Assembly (NCBI RefSeq): GCF_000427465.1
Contig: NZ_ATYB01000014.1
Span: 186,001 to 250,000, forward strand
DNA length: 64,000 nt
Source: Sinorhizobium arboris LMG 14919
GTDB lineage: Bacteria > Pseudomonadota > Alphaproteobacteria > Rhizobiales > Rhizobiaceae
Direction of reading: 5' to 3'
Under the pieces are notes generated by a model. It did not search any database. It saw only the letters and a program-made list of their open reading frames with translations, and had not been told where the DNA came from. This document shows, piece by piece, positions 41,039 to 49,599 of the stretch (the stretch's first letter is position 1; each line of letters opens with the position of its first letter). The position numbers and the translations under genes are program-made.

Positions 41039-41854
41039 ATGAACATCATGTCGGAAGCTGCAGTCGAAGAGGCTCTTGACCAGAAAATGAACACGGTGCC
41101 TTACAAGATGATCGGCAAGGATGTGTCGGTCTACTACGGCGAGAAGCGCGCGCTTTTCGACGTGAACCTCAACATCCGCGAGAATACGGTCACGGCGTTG
41201 ATCGGTCCCTCCGGTTGCGGCAAATCGACGTTCCTGCGCACTTTGAACCGGATGAACGACACGATCGAGAACTGCCGCGTGACCGGCAGGATCACGCTGG
41301 ACGAAGACGACATCTACGATCCGTCGATCGACGTGGTGGAACTGCGTGCCCGCGTCGGCATGGTGTTCCAGAAACCCAATCCGTTTCCGAAATCGATCTA
41401 CGACAACGTCTCCTACGGTCCGCGCATCCATGGTCTGGCACGCACCAAGGCCGAACTGGACGAGGTCGTGGAAACCAGCCTGCAGAAGGCCGGACTCTGG
41501 AACGAAGTGAAGGATCGGCTGCAGGAGCCGGGCACCGGCCTTTCCGGCGGCCAGCAGCAGCGCCTCTGCATCGCCCGCGCCGTCGCGGTCAGCCCTGAGG
41601 TCATCCTGATGGACGAACCCTGCTCGGCACTCGACCCCATTGCGACCGCGAAGGTCGAGGAACTCATCCACGAATTGCGGGCAAATTTCACGATCGTGAT
41701 CGTCACCCACTCGATGCAGCAGGCGGCGCGTGTTTCGCAGCGCACGGCCATGTTCCATCTCGGCAATCTCGTCGAGGAGAACGATACCGACAAAATGTTC
41801 ACCAACCCGGACGATCAGCGCACCCAGGACTACATCATGGGCCGCTTCGGCTGA
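41039..41854 (+). CDS. pstB: Phosphate ABC transporter ATPase PstB
   Basis: The 271-residue protein powers phosphate uptake. Walker A is [12 protein letters not shown], the signature [14 protein letters not shown], and Walker [15 protein letters not shown]; the switch histidine is in IVTHSMQQA. The start is ATG 41039 behind GGGGTAAGG; an upstream in-frame codon at 41009 lies inside pstA. It also takes part in signalling phosphate sufficiency to PhoR through PhoU. A hairpin follows before phoU. Confidence 0.96.
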   Translation: MNIMSEAAVEEALDQKMNTVPYKMIGKDVSVYYGEKRALFDVNLNIRENTVTALIGPSGCGKSTFLRTLNRMNDTIENCRVTGRITLDEDDIYDPSIDVVELRARVGMVFQKPNPFPKSIYDNVSYGPRIHGLARTKAELDEVVETSLQKAGLWNEVKDRLQEPGTGLSGGQQQRLCIARAVAVSPEVILMDEPCSALDPIATAKVEELIHELRANFTIVIVTHSMQQAARVSQRTAMFHLGNLVEENDTDKMFTNPDDQRTQDYIMGRFG

Positions 41855-41858
41855 TGGC

Positions 41859-41884
41859 GGAGGGGCGCGCTTTTCCGCCCCTCC
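41859..41884 (+). other. Hairpin between pstB and phoU
   Basis: GGAGGGGCG (41859-41867) and CGCCCCTCC (41876-41884) make a perfect 9-bp stem with an 8-base loop. Without a T-run it may act as partial attenuation or a processing site that sets phoU-phoB levels below pst. Confidence 0.6.
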
Positions 41885-41939
41885 CGGTTTAAGATCGACC
41901 GAGCCCGTTCAGAACAGCGCGTGTCCCGAGGAAACGAAT

Positions 41940-42653
41940 ATGTCTCACGCACACATCATGTCCGCCTTCGACGAAGAGTTGAAATATCTGACGCGACGCA
42001 TCTCCGAGATGGGGGGGCTTGCCGAGCAGATGGTTGCGGACTCCGTCCGCGCTCTCGTCAATTCCGATCTTGCCCTGGCCCAGAAGGTGATCTCCGATGA
42101 CGCGATTCTGGACGACGCGGAGCGCCAGATTGGCGAGAAGGCGATCGTCACCATTGCCAAACGCCAGCCTATGGCGTCGGATCTCCGCGAGATCATGGGT
42201 TCGATCCGTATCGCGGCCGACCTGGAGCGCGTGGGCGACCTCGGCAAGAACACGGCAAAGCGCGTGATCGCCGTTGCGGGGTCCGGCATCCCGCGCAAGC
42301 TCGCGCGCGGCCTCGAACACCTGGCCGAGCTCGCGCTCGTTCAGTTGAAGGAGGTCCTGGACGTTTACGCCTCGCGCTCACCTGAAAAGGCGAACAGCAT
42401 TCGCGAGCGCGATGAAGAGATCGACGCGATCTACACTTCGCTGTTCCGGGAATTGCTGACCTATATGATGGAAGACCCGCGCAACATCACGCCGTGCACG
42501 CATCTTCTCTTCTGCGCCAAGAACATCGAGCGTATCGGCGATCACGCGACCAACATCGCGGAAACGATCTACTACATGGCGACAGGCGCCCAACCGCAGG
42601 GCGAACGGCCGAAGGACGACATGACGTCGACATTGGGTTCCGTGACGGACTGA
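41940..42653 (+). CDS. phoU: Phosphate signalling protein PhoU
   Basis: The 237-residue cytoplasmic protein keeps PhoR in its phosphatase state when phosphate is plentiful and restrains Pst. It has two similar three-helix bundles with the metal-binding E/DxxxD motifs (RIAADLERVGDLGKN and CAKNIERIGDHATNIAE). Length and motifs are standard. The start ATG 41940 follows GAGGAAACGAAT. It is followed by phoB after a GC-rich 111-base gap. Confidence 0.95.
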   Translation: MSHAHIMSAFDEELKYLTRRISEMGGLAEQMVADSVRALVNSDLALAQKVISDDAILDDAERQIGEKAIVTIAKRQPMASDLREIMGSIRIAADLERVGDLGKNTAKRVIAVAGSGIPRKLARGLEHLAELALVQLKEVLDVYASRSPEKANSIRERDEEIDAIYTSLFRELLTYMMEDPRNITPCTHLLFCAKNIERIGDHATNIAETIYYMATGAQPQGERPKDDMTSTLGSVTD

Positions 42654-42764
42654 AATCGCACGGCATCCGGTGCCTACGCAGAATTTTGTTCCGGCCGCCC
42701 TGGCGCGGCCTATACCAGGCGCGGCGGCATGACGGTCGTCGTGCGTAGGAAGGAGTCCTACTGA
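42654..42764 (+). other. Gap between phoU and phoB
   Basis: CCTGG (42699-42703) and CCAGG (42715-42719) lie inside a GC-rich inverted stretch with CGCC/GGCG. AGGAAGGAG (about 42748-42756) is the phoB ribosome binding site. No separate promoter is evident. Confidence 0.35.
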
Positions 42765-43448
42765 ATGTTGCCGAAGATTGCCGTAGTCGAAGACGAGGAA
42801 GCCCTGAGCGTTCTCCTGCGCTACAATCTCGAGGCGGAAGGCTTCGAGGTGGATACGATCCTTCGCGGCGACGAGGCGGAAATCCGCCTGCAGGAGCGCC
42901 TGCCCGATCTTCTCATTCTCGATTGGATGCTGCCCGGAGTTTCCGGCATCGAGCTCTGCCGCAGGTTGCGCCAGCGGCCGGAAACGGAACGGTTGCCGAT
43001 CATCATGCTGACGGCGCGCGGCGAGGAAAGCGAACGGGTGCGGGGCCTTGCCACCGGCGCCGACGATTACGTGGTCAAGCCCTTCTCGACGCCGGAACTG
43101 ATGGCGAGGGTCAAGGCGATGCTCCGGCGAGCGAAGCCGGAGGTCCTGTCGACGCTCCTGCGCTGCGGCGACATCGAGCTCGACCGGGAGACGCACCGGG
43201 TCCATCGCCGCAGCCGTGAAGTGCGCCTGGGCCCTACGGAGTTCCGGCTTCTGGAATTCCTCATGTCCTCACCGGGACGCGTCTTTTCCCGTTCGCAACT
43301 TCTGGACGGCGTCTGGGGACATGACATCTATGTCGACGAACGGACCGTGGACGTCCATGTCGGACGTCTGCGCAAGGCGCTGAACTTCTCCAACATGCCG
43401 GACGTCATCCGGACGGTGCGCGGCGCGGGCTATTCGCTGGAAAGCTGA
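42765..43448 (+). CDS. phoB: Phosphate response regulator PhoB
   Basis: The 227-residue protein has a receiver domain (1-118) with acidic pocket E9/D10, phospho-acceptor D53 in LLILDWMLPGV, a conserved T in MLTARG and K in DDYVVKPFS. A winged-helix DNA-binding domain follows (about 130-225; FRLLEFLMSSPGRVFSR, RTVDVHVGRLRKAL). Phosphorylated by PhoR, it binds Pho boxes such as that at 36965. An intrinsic terminator follows. Confidence 0.96.
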   Translation: MLPKIAVVEDEEALSVLLRYNLEAEGFEVDTILRGDEAEIRLQERLPDLLILDWMLPGVSGIELCRRLRQRPETERLPIIMLTARGEESERVRGLATGADDYVVKPFSTPELMARVKAMLRRAKPEVLSTLLRCGDIELDRETHRVHRRSREVRLGPTEFRLLEFLMSSPGRVFSRSQLLDGVWGHDIYVDERTVDVHVGRLRKALNFSNMPDVIRTVRGAGYSLES

Positions 43449-43499
43449 GGACTGTGCGTCCAATGTCGCCCGTGCCGGCTTGCGACATGGCAAGAAAAA

Positions 43500-43521
43500 G
43501 GGGCCCTTCCGGCCCCATTTT
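43500..43521 (+). terminator. Terminator after phoB
   Basis: GGGGCC (43500-43505) pairs with GGCCCC (43511-43516) around CTTCC and leads into ATTTTG; on the opposite strand the stem is followed by TTTTTC, so it can stop transcription from both sides. Confidence 0.8.
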
Positions 43522-43628
43522 GTTCGTTGTCGAGTGCGCCTGGGAGCGGTCCACTGCTTCATTGAAGCGGCGAAACGCTCTGATGCATTGAACTAAACTG
43601 CGCACTTCGCACGGAAACCGTTACGTTC

Positions 43629-43659
43629 ATGATTTCAGGTCGACCAGACCTAAAATCAT
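43629..43659 (-). repeat. 13-bp-stem palindrome after gcrA, repeat-like
   Basis: ATGATTTCAGGTC (43629-43641) and GACCTAAAATCAT (43647-43659) pair with one mismatch around five bases, six bases beyond the gcrA stop. The neighbouring ACGGAAACCGTTACG resembles intergenic repeats of rhizobia. It may end the gcrA mRNA, though no T-run follows. Confidence 0.5.
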
Positions 43660-43665
43660 CGTGAT

Positions 43666-44187
43666 CTAGCGCATGCGCCGGCGCTCGGCGGAGGGTTGGT
43701 AGGCGAGCCGGGCGTGATAGGTGCAATAGGGAGAGGCTTCCGGAGATTCGTTGCCGCAGAAGTGGAACTCTTCCTTGAGCGGATCGCCGATCGGCCACTT
43801 GCAGGTGCGTTCGGTAAGCTCGGTGAGTTCCAGCCGCCGCGACATCGGCACGACGATGTTGCTGTCGAGTTCCATTTCCTGGTCGATCGCCAGGTCGACT
43901 GCGATCTCTTCCTTGAGCGCTGTCGCGCCGGCAGTCCGGGTCACGGTGCGCGTTACCGAACGCGCGGCGTAGTTCGGTGCGCGTGGCGCGGAGGTCGCCC
44001 GTTTGGGGCGGGCAGCAGCGGTCGCATTTCCGCCGGCCTTGGCGCGACCGGGCAGGCTCAGGCGGTGAACCTTGCCGATGACCGCGTTGCGACTGACGCC
44101 GCCCAACTGCGCCGCGATCTGGCTGGCGCTCAGGCCCTCCGACCACAGCTTCTTCAGTTTCTCGACCCGCTCGTCAGTCCAGTTCAT
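43666..44187 (-). CDS. gcrA: Cell-cycle regulator GcrA
   Basis: ATG 44187 follows GGGAGTGCAGAG; the family begins MNWTDERVEKLKKLW as here. The 173-residue protein binds DNA through an N-terminal helix-turn-helix (GLSASQIAAQLG, VSRNAVIGKVHRL) and joins sigma-70 polymerase to activate promoters carrying methylated GANTC. The middle is a basic linker; the C-terminal domain has the conserved CKWPIGDP, FHFCG and PYCTYHARLAY with cysteines and histidine, perhaps metal-binding. Two GANTC sites stand in its own upstream region. Confidence 0.94.
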   Translation of the reverse strand: MNWTDERVEKLKKLWSEGLSASQIAAQLGGVSRNAVIGKVHRLSLPGRAKAGGNATAAARPKRATSAPRAPNYAARSVTRTVTRTAGATALKEEIAVDLAIDQEMELDSNIVVPMSRRLELTELTERTCKWPIGDPLKEEFHFCGNESPEASPYCTYHARLAYQPSAERRRMR

Positions 44188-44221
44188 CTCTGCACTCCCC
44201 GTTCTCGGCGTTGGGATGGCG

Positions 44222-44259
44222 GAATCCGTCACCGCTCCCCGGGAAAAGCCCGAAGATTC
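44222..44259 (-). promoter_or_regulatory. GANTC methylation sites upstream of gcrA
   Basis: GAATC at 44222-44226 and GATTC at 44255-44259 are CcrM targets within 35-72 bases of the gcrA start. They could make its expression depend on replication passage, because hemimethylation changes GcrA and polymerase activity. Confidence 0.45.
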
Positions 44260-44485
44260 AACGCGATAATACTTTTGGTGACTAGGTCCGCCGCATGCGT
44301 CTAGTAATTGAATATTAACCTACCGGCAGGGTGACTCCGTGGCAAGAGTCGCCGGAATCGCGCCGAATCGATTTCGTGGTTTTCCCCAACTTGCTGTCGG
44401 AGCGTTGCATTTTTGCAAGTCCCAAGGCGCGATTTTTTCACGGTTCGGAATCGGTATCTGCAAGCGCCTGCAAACCTTGGTTTTG

Positions 44486-44551
44486 TTGACATTGCGGTGC
44501 GAAATGGGAATAGTGCCTCTCGCCGCCGCGAGGCGGCATTTTTGATTTTTA
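44486..44551 (+). promoter_or_regulatory. argD promoter followed at once by a terminator-like hairpin
   Basis: TTGACA (44486-44491), 17 bases, AATAGT (44509-44514) is a good sigma-70 promoter. The transcript would begin near 44521, just where GCCGCC (44522-44527) pairs with GGCGGC (44532-44537) around GCGA, followed by ATTTTTGATTTTT. The argD start is at 44599. The hairpin either ends an upstream RNA or attenuates argD. Confidence 0.65.
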
Positions 44552-44598
44552 CCGGGCCGAAGAACCCGAGCTGCTGCCGGAATGAAGGAGAGTTCGAC

Positions 44599-45798
44599 AT
44601 GACCGCAACCACGCCGCTTTACGACACCTATCTGCGCGCGCCGTTGCGTTTCGAGCGAGGTGAAGGCGTTTGGCTGATCGCCGACGATGGCACCCGCTAT
44701 CTCGACTTCGCAGCCGGTGTCGCCGTGAACTCACTCGGCCACGCTCATCCGCATCTCGTCGAAGCCCTGAAGGCGCAGGCCGACAAGGTCTGGCATTTGT
44801 CCAATCTCTACGAGATTCCGGGGCAGGAAAGCCTTGCGCGGCGGCTGACCCAGGTCACCTTCGCCGACCGTGTGTTCTTCACCAATTCGGGTGCGGAGGC
44901 GCTCGAATGCGCGATCAAGACCGCACGGCGCTATCATTTCGCCAAGGGGCACGTGGAGAAATTCCACATCATTACCTTCGAAGGCGCTTTCCATGGTCGC
45001 ACGCTCGCGACGATCGCCGCCGGCGGGCAACAGAAATACATCGAAGGCTTCGGACCGAAGGCGCCGGGCTTCTATCAGGTTCCCTTCGGCGACATCGCGG
45101 CAGTCAAGAACGCGATCAATGACGAAACCGCAGCGATCCTCGTGGAGCCGATCCAGGGCGAGGGCGGTATTCGGCTGGCATCGAAGGAGTTCATGCAGGG
45201 ACTGCGCGAACTCTGCGACGAGTTCGGCCTGCTTCTGATCCTCGACGAGGTCCAGTCCGGGGTCGGGCGCACCGGCAAGCTCTTCGCCCATGAATGGGCA
45301 GGTATCACGCCGGATATCATGGCGGTCGCCAAGGGCATCGGCGGCGGTTTTCCGCTCGGCGCCTGCCTTGCGACTGAAGCGGCGGCCGCCGGCATGGTGG
45401 CGGGCACGCACGGTTCGACCTATGGCGGCAACCCGCTGGCCGTGGCGGTCGGAAACGCCGTGCTCGACGTGGTTCTTGCCGAAGGCTTTCTCGATCAGGT
45501 GCGCGAGGTGGCTCTCGTCTTCCGTCAGGGGCTTGCTTCGCTGAAGGACCGTTTTCCGGATGTGATCGAGGAAATCCGCGGCGACGGGCTGATGCTCGGC
45601 ATCAAGGCGAAGGTGCCCTCGGCGGACCTGTTGAAGGCAGTTCGCGCCGAGAAACTGCTCGCCGTTCCGGCCGGCGAAAACGTGTTGCGCCTGTTGCCGC
45701 CGCTGATCACCACCGCCGCCGAGGCGCGCGAAGGTCTGGCGCGGCTCGAGCGCGCCGCGGAAGCGGTGCGCGGGAAGAGCGGCAACGCCGCGGCTTGA
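44599..45798 (+). CDS. argD: Acetylornithine aminotransferase ArgD
   Basis: The 399-residue PLP enzyme converts N-acetylglutamate semialdehyde to N-acetylornithine, the fourth step of arginine synthesis (and may act in lysine synthesis). PLP-binding lysine is K245 in [10 protein letters not shown]216 in LILDEVQSG binds the ring nitrogen; [11 protein letters not shown] holds the phosphate. Start ATG 44599 follows GAAGGAGAGTTCG; the longer frame upstream covers the promoter and is not used. It is followed by argF 74 bases on, forming an argDF unit as in other rhizobia. Confidence 0.95.
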   Translation: MTATTPLYDTYLRAPLRFERGEGVWLIADDGTRYLDFAAGVAVNSLGHAHPHLVEALKAQADKVWHLSNLYEIPGQESLARRLTQVTFADRVFFTNSGAEALECAIKTARRYHFAKGHVEKFHIITFEGAFHGRTLATIAAGGQQKYIEGFGPKAPGFYQVPFGDIAAVKNAINDETAAILVEPIQGEGGIRLASKEFMQGLRELCDEFGLLLILDEVQSGVGRTGKLFAHEWAGITPDIMAVAKGIGGGFPLGACLATEAAAAGMVAGTHGSTYGGNPLAVAVGNAVLDVVLAEGFLDQVREVALVFRQGLASLKDRFPDVIEEIRGDGLMLGIKAKVPSADLLKAVRAEKLLAVPAGENVLRLLPPLITTAAEAREGLARLERAAEAVRGKSGNAAA

Positions 45799-45872
45799 GC
45801 GCCCGAACGCTTCGGTTCGAACCGACCCGAGCGGGATCGACAAACGGATTCTACGACAGGACAAAAGGCAGC

Positions 45873-46784
45873 ATGACCAGACACTTCCTCGATCTCTCAG
45901 CCATGACGGCCACCGACCTCAGGACCATCATCGACGATGCCCGCGTCCGCAAGTCGGCGACCAAGGCAGGGACCGCCGAGAAGCCGCTTGCCGGCAAGAT
46001 GCTTGCGATGATCTTCGAGAAACCGTCCACCCGCACGCGCGTTTCCTTCGATGTCGGCATGCGCCAGCTTGGCGGCGAGACGCTGTTTCTGTCGGGCACC
46101 GAAATGCAGCTCGGCCGAGCGGAGACGATCGGCGACACGGCGAAGGTACTGTCGCGCTACGTCGATGCGATCATGATCCGCACGACCGACCACCGCCGGC
46201 TGTTGGAGATGGCAGAGCATGCGACCGTGCCCGTCATCAACGGGCTCACCGACGATACGCATCCCTGCCAGATCATGGCCGATATTTTGACCTTCGAGGA
46301 GCACCGGGGCCCGGTCAAAGGCAAGACGATCGCCTGGACCGGCGACGGCAACAACGTGCTCCACTCGCTGATCGAAGGTTCGGCGCGTTTCGGCTACCGC
46401 ATGAACATGGCCGTGCCGCTGGGCTCCGAACCGCACGACAAGTTCCTGAACTGGGCGCGCAACAACGGAGCCGAGGTCCTGCTCAGCCACGAGCCGGAGC
46501 AGGCGGTTGCCGGTGCCCACTGCGTCGTCACGGACACCTGGATTTCGATGAACCAGGAGCATCGCGCCCGCGGGCACAACGTCTTCCAGCCATATCAGGT
46601 CAACGGCGCGCTGATGAAGCACGCGGCGCCGGACGCCCTGTTCATGCATTGCCTTCCGGCGCACCGCGGGGAGGAAGTAACAGATGAGGTCATTGACGGT
46701 CCCCAATCCGTGGTCTTCGACGAGGCCGAGAACCGGCTGCACGCGCAGAAGTCGATCCTCGCCTGGTGCATGGGCGTGGTCTGA
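45873..46784 (+). CDS. argF: Ornithine carbamoyltransferase ArgF
   Basis: The 303-residue enzyme joins carbamoyl phosphate to ornithine to make citrulline. It shows the carbamoyl-phosphate loop ([13 protein letters not shown]), the HPCQIMADI motif, the ornithine-binding region (DTWISMNQE) and [11 protein letters not shown] with its catalytic cysteine. Length and motifs are standard for the trimeric cytoplasmic form. The start ATG 45873 is preceded by AAAAGGCAGC. It shares direction with argD and is probably co-transcribed. Confidence 0.96.
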   Translation: MTRHFLDLSAMTATDLRTIIDDARVRKSATKAGTAEKPLAGKMLAMIFEKPSTRTRVSFDVGMRQLGGETLFLSGTEMQLGRAETIGDTAKVLSRYVDAIMIRTTDHRRLLEMAEHATVPVINGLTDDTHPCQIMADILTFEEHRGPVKGKTIAWTGDGNNVLHSLIEGSARFGYRMNMAVPLGSEPHDKFLNWARNNGAEVLLSHEPEQAVAGAHCVVTDTWISMNQEHRARGHNVFQPYQVNGALMKHAAPDALFMHCLPAHRGEEVTDEVIDGPQSVVFDEAENRLHAQKSILAWCMGVV

Positions 46785-47241
46785 GGGGTAGAGGCGGGCA
46801 GTGCCTGGGCGTCACTTGAAATCGGCTCCATACGACACGATCTACTGCATGTTTCTTCGAATCCTAGCCGATTCAGGGACAAAGCATGCAGCAGGTCAAA
46901 GTGCTACAGCGATCTTTGCGCGTCGGACAGGATGCGCGGCGTTGTAGGGAGCGGGCGCTCCGATCTTCAAATCGGTCAGCCGCCCACGCCGGGCATCGCC
47001 CACCTGGAAACTCAAGGCGTTTCCAGGCTCGTGCCGGCGGAGAAATTCGTCCATGACGGGATCAAATGGAATGGCGGACGGTTGTACCGGTGCCCGCCGG
47101 TGCACTTGGGCGGCCGTGCCGACACGAAGGGGAAGCGAGCGGTTTCCGTGCGCATCCCGTAAAGAGTTTTTTGGAAAGGTCATGACCACAATCCCGGATT
47201 GACGCAATCCGGACGATCATGGTCGAGGCAAGGAGCAAGCG
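46785..47241. other. 457-base gap after argF with a rhizobial palindromic repeat
   Basis: CTACAGC (46904-46910) and the wobble-matched GTTGTAG (46941-46947), with inner GCGCGTC/GATGCGC, form a long hairpin; adjacent sequence GCAGGTCAAAGTGCTACAGCG recurs in my memory of Sinorhizobium intergenic repeats. A possible 76-residue frame (46932-47162) overlaps this repeat and looks non-genic. No promoter for hslO was pinned down; its start follows CAAGGAGCAAGCG. Confidence 0.5.
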
Positions 47242-48234
47242 ATGACAGAAACAGCGCCGGGACTTGGCGAGTTCGATTTTGCCGGTGACGATCAGGTCGT
47301 GCCCTTTCAGGTCGAGGGACTCGACGTGCGCGGCCGCGCCGTACAGCTTGGCCCGATGCTTGATGCCATTCTCGAGCGGCACAGCTATCCGCTTCCGGTA
47401 GCGCGGCTTGTCGCCGAAACCGTGGTGCTGACGGTCCTGCTCGGAACGTCGCTGAAATTCGAAGGCAAGCTGATCGTCCAGACACAGGGCGATGGGCCGG
47501 TCGACCTCGTGGTTGCGGATTTCTCGACGCCGGACCGCGTCCGCGCCTATGCCCGCTACGATGAGGACGCGCTCGCCGCTGCCGAAAAGAGCGGACGCGC
47601 TCAGCCTCACGAACTGTTGGGCAACGGCGTCCTCGCCTTCACGATCGACCAGGGCGCGCATACCCAGCGCTATCAGGGTGTCGTTGCGCTCGACGGGGCG
47701 ACGCTCGAGGAGATCGCCGGCGCCTATTTCCGCCAGTCGGAGCAGATACCGACCAGAGTGCGCCTCGCCGTTGCCGAGCTTCTCGATAAGGACGAGAACG
47801 GCAAGCCGCGGCATCGCTGGCGCGCCGGCGGCATGGTCGCGCAGTTCCTGCCCGACGCCCCGGACCGGATGCGCCAGCCGGATCTGCCTGGAGGTGACGG
47901 CGACGGAGACGGCGAGGACATTTTCGACGAGGACGACCTCTGGGCGGAAGCCAAGGTGATGGTCGAGACGATCGACACCGATGAGCTGACCGATCCGACC
48001 GTCGGGACCGAGCGATTGCTGTACCGCCTCTTCCATGAGCGCGGCGTTCGCGTTTATGAACCGCAGGCCGTTTATGATCGCTGCAGCTGCTCGCGCGAGA
48101 AGATCAGGGACGTGCTGGTGGGATTGAGTGACGAGGACATCGAAGGCAGCGTCGAGGACGGCCTGATCAAGGTCACTTGCGAGTTCTGCTCGACGACCTA
48201 TCGCTTCGAGGCGAGCGAGGTGCGTTCGCAGTAA
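47242..48234 (+). CDS. hslO: Redox-regulated chaperone Hsp33
   Basis: The 330-residue cytoplasmic holdase is activated by oxidative unfolding. Its zinc site is C-x-C plus C-x2-C: CSCSREK and CEFCSTTYRF near the C-terminus. The N-terminal chaperone domain has FQVEGLDVRGRAVQL and LLGTSLKFEGKLIVQTQGDGP. Acidic insert GDGDGDGEDIFDEDD (about 215-230) is an extension common in rhizobial forms. It stands alone, converging with apaG. Confidence 0.95.
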   Translation: MTETAPGLGEFDFAGDDQVVPFQVEGLDVRGRAVQLGPMLDAILERHSYPLPVARLVAETVVLTVLLGTSLKFEGKLIVQTQGDGPVDLVVADFSTPDRVRAYARYDEDALAAAEKSGRAQPHELLGNGVLAFTIDQGAHTQRYQGVVALDGATLEEIAGAYFRQSEQIPTRVRLAVAELLDKDENGKPRHRWRAGGMVAQFLPDAPDRMRQPDLPGGDGDGDGEDIFDEDDLWAEAKVMVETIDTDELTDPTVGTERLLYRLFHERGVRVYEPQAVYDRCSCSREKIRDVLVGLSDEDIEGSVEDGLIKVTCEFCSTTYRFEASEVRSQ

Positions 48235-48249
48235 GGCAAGCGCGCGGGA

Positions 48250-48642
48250 TTAATTGAGGGTGCGGACGAGGCCCGGCGAATCGAGCGAGAAGGCGGGGAT
48301 GGCGACATTGAAGGTCTCCCCGCCTTCCGCTTCCATGCTGTAATGGCCGAACATCACGCCGGACGGCGTATCCAGGGGGCAGCCGGAGGAGTACTCGTAG
48401 GTATCGCCGGGATTGAGCAGCGGCTGCTCGCCGATAACGCCGGGGCCGCTGACCTCGTCCACCTGCCCGTTCTCGTCGGTAATGTGCCAGTAGCGGGTCA
48501 TCAGGCGGACCGCGACGTCGGAGTGGTTGGCTATGATGATGCGATAGCCCCAGACATAGCGGCTGTCATCGGGATCCGACTGCTCTTCCAGGTAGTACGG
48601 CTCGACCGTCACTTCGATGTCGCGTGTCAATGCGCGGTACAT
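48250..48642 (-). CDS. apaG: ApaG/Co2+-Mg2+ efflux-associated protein
   Basis: The 130-residue protein is a single fibronectin-like beta-sandwich of unknown biochemical role; it binds phosphate compounds in other species and is associated with Ap4A and metal tolerance. Conserved motifs are [37 protein letters not shown] and [10 protein letters not shown]. The start at 48642 fits the family; a longer frame would include the promoter. That promoter (reverse strand) is TTGACG (complement of 48694-48699), 17 bases, AATACG (complement of 48671-48676), so transcription begins about 20 bases before the start. Confidence 0.93.
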   Translation of the reverse strand: MYRALTRDIEVTVEPYYLEEQSDPDDSRYVWGYRIIIANHSDVAVRLMTRYWHITDENGQVDEVSGPGVIGEQPLLNPGDTYEYSSGCPLDTPSGVMFGHYSMEAEGGETFNVAIPAFSLDSPGLVRTLN

Positions 48643-48670
48643 GTGCAACACCCTGTTCCAAATCCGTACG

Positions 48671-48699
48671 CGTATTCTACAGCAATATGGTTTCGTCAA
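48671..48699 (-). promoter_or_regulatory. apaG promoter
   Basis: Reverse-strand -35 TTGACG (48694-48699) and -10 AATACG (48671-48676) with 17 bases between. The rest of the 285-base gap to the next gene shows nothing more. Confidence 0.6.
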
Positions 48700-48927
48700 G
48701 AATAACAGCAAGATTGTGCCCGTGGCATTCAAATTCATGGACTGCACGGCCTATGAAACCTATCGGGGCACCGCATCTTAGCCCCTTCCTCCCTTATTCC
48801 TGTGCTCGTCACTGGGGTTCAGCAGTGCCGCGCCTGCGGCGCGAAAGGCGTTCATCCAAAGGGCTTGGCCTGGTTGGCTTGCTGTGACAAGCACAGGAGC
48901 GAGAATTGCAGAAGAGGTCGAACGGCT

Positions 48928-49545
48928 ATGCTCGACGGGGCACTTCGAAAACATCTGGATCCGGTTCTGGACAGGCTCGGCGCCGCACTGGCGGGCCGCG
49001 GGGTAAGCGCCGATGCCGTCACGATCCTCGGTCTTTGCCTTGGTCTTGCTGCAGCCCTGCTGGTCGGTCTCGGCGCCTATCTGCCCGCAGCGGCCCTGAT
49101 CCTCGTAAGCCGGCTCTGCGACGGCCTTGACGGGGCCGTCGCCCGCGCGAGCCGGAAAACGGATTTCGGCGGTTTTCTCGACATCGTCCTCGATTTCGCC
49201 TTCTACGGCGCCGTCCCACTGGGCTTCATCGTCGCCGATCCGGCCGCAAACGGTCTTGCCGGCGGCCTTTTGCTCTTTGCCTTCTATGTCAACGGCGCGA
49301 GCTTCCTCGCTTATGCCGTGATGGCCGAGAAACGCGCCATGACGACCGAGGTGCGCGGTGCGAAGTCGCTCTACTTCACCACCGGCCTGGCAGAGGCGAC
49401 CGAGACGATCGTCTTCTTCCTTCTCTCGTGCCTTTTCCCGGCGTGGTTCCCGGTACTGGCGTCGGTTTTTGCGCTCGTCTGTCTCTATACCGCGCTGTCG
49501 CGGATCGTTCTCGCAAGACTGGCATTTCCGGACGACCGGCAATAA
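48928..49545 (+). CDS. CDP-alcohol phosphatidyltransferase family membrane protein
   Basis: ATG 48928 (behind AAGAGG) begins the family-like part; longer frames upstream are unlikely. The 205-residue inner-membrane enzyme transfers a phosphatidyl group from CDP-diacylglycerol to an alcohol, or a related reaction. The signature D-G-x2-A-R-x8-G-x3-D-x3-D is present as DGLDGAVARASRKTDFGGFLDIVLD, given here by positions about 63-87. Five or six hydrophobic helices surround it. The alcohol (glycerol phosphate, inositol or another) cannot be told. It converges with metZ. Confidence 0.82.
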   Translation: MLDGALRKHLDPVLDRLGAALAGRGVSADAVTILGLCLGLAAALLVGLGAYLPAAALILVSRLCDGLDGAVARASRKTDFGGFLDIVLDFAFYGAVPLGFIVADPAANGLAGGLLLFAFYVNGASFLAYAVMAEKRAMTTEVRGAKSLYFTTGLAEATETIVFFLLSCLFPAWFPVLASVFALVCLYTALSRIVLARLAFPDDRQ

Positions 49546-49546
49546 A

Positions 49547-49573
49547 GCGCCCGCTGGCGAGGGCAGCGGGCGC
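49547..49573 (-). terminator. Terminator after metZ (also downstream of the phosphatidyltransferase gene)
   Basis: GCGCCCGCT (49547-49555) and AGCGGGCGC (49565-49573) make a 9-bp stem. On the reverse strand TTTATT follows, so it ends metZ transcripts; on the forward strand no T-run follows. Confidence 0.75.
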
Positions 49574-49599
49574 GGCTCGGCTGCGCAGATGCGCGTCGC

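Noticed and set aside
39670..41094. Long reverse-strand frame across pstA and similar long antisense frames elsewhere (e.g. 6385-8211, 50852-52063)
   Set aside because: They mirror GC-rich codon structure of well-identified genes and show no domain of their own.
46932..47162. 76-residue frame between argF and hslO
   Set aside because: It overlaps a palindromic repeat, has no clear ribosome binding site and a long frame also exists on the other strand; it looks non-coding.
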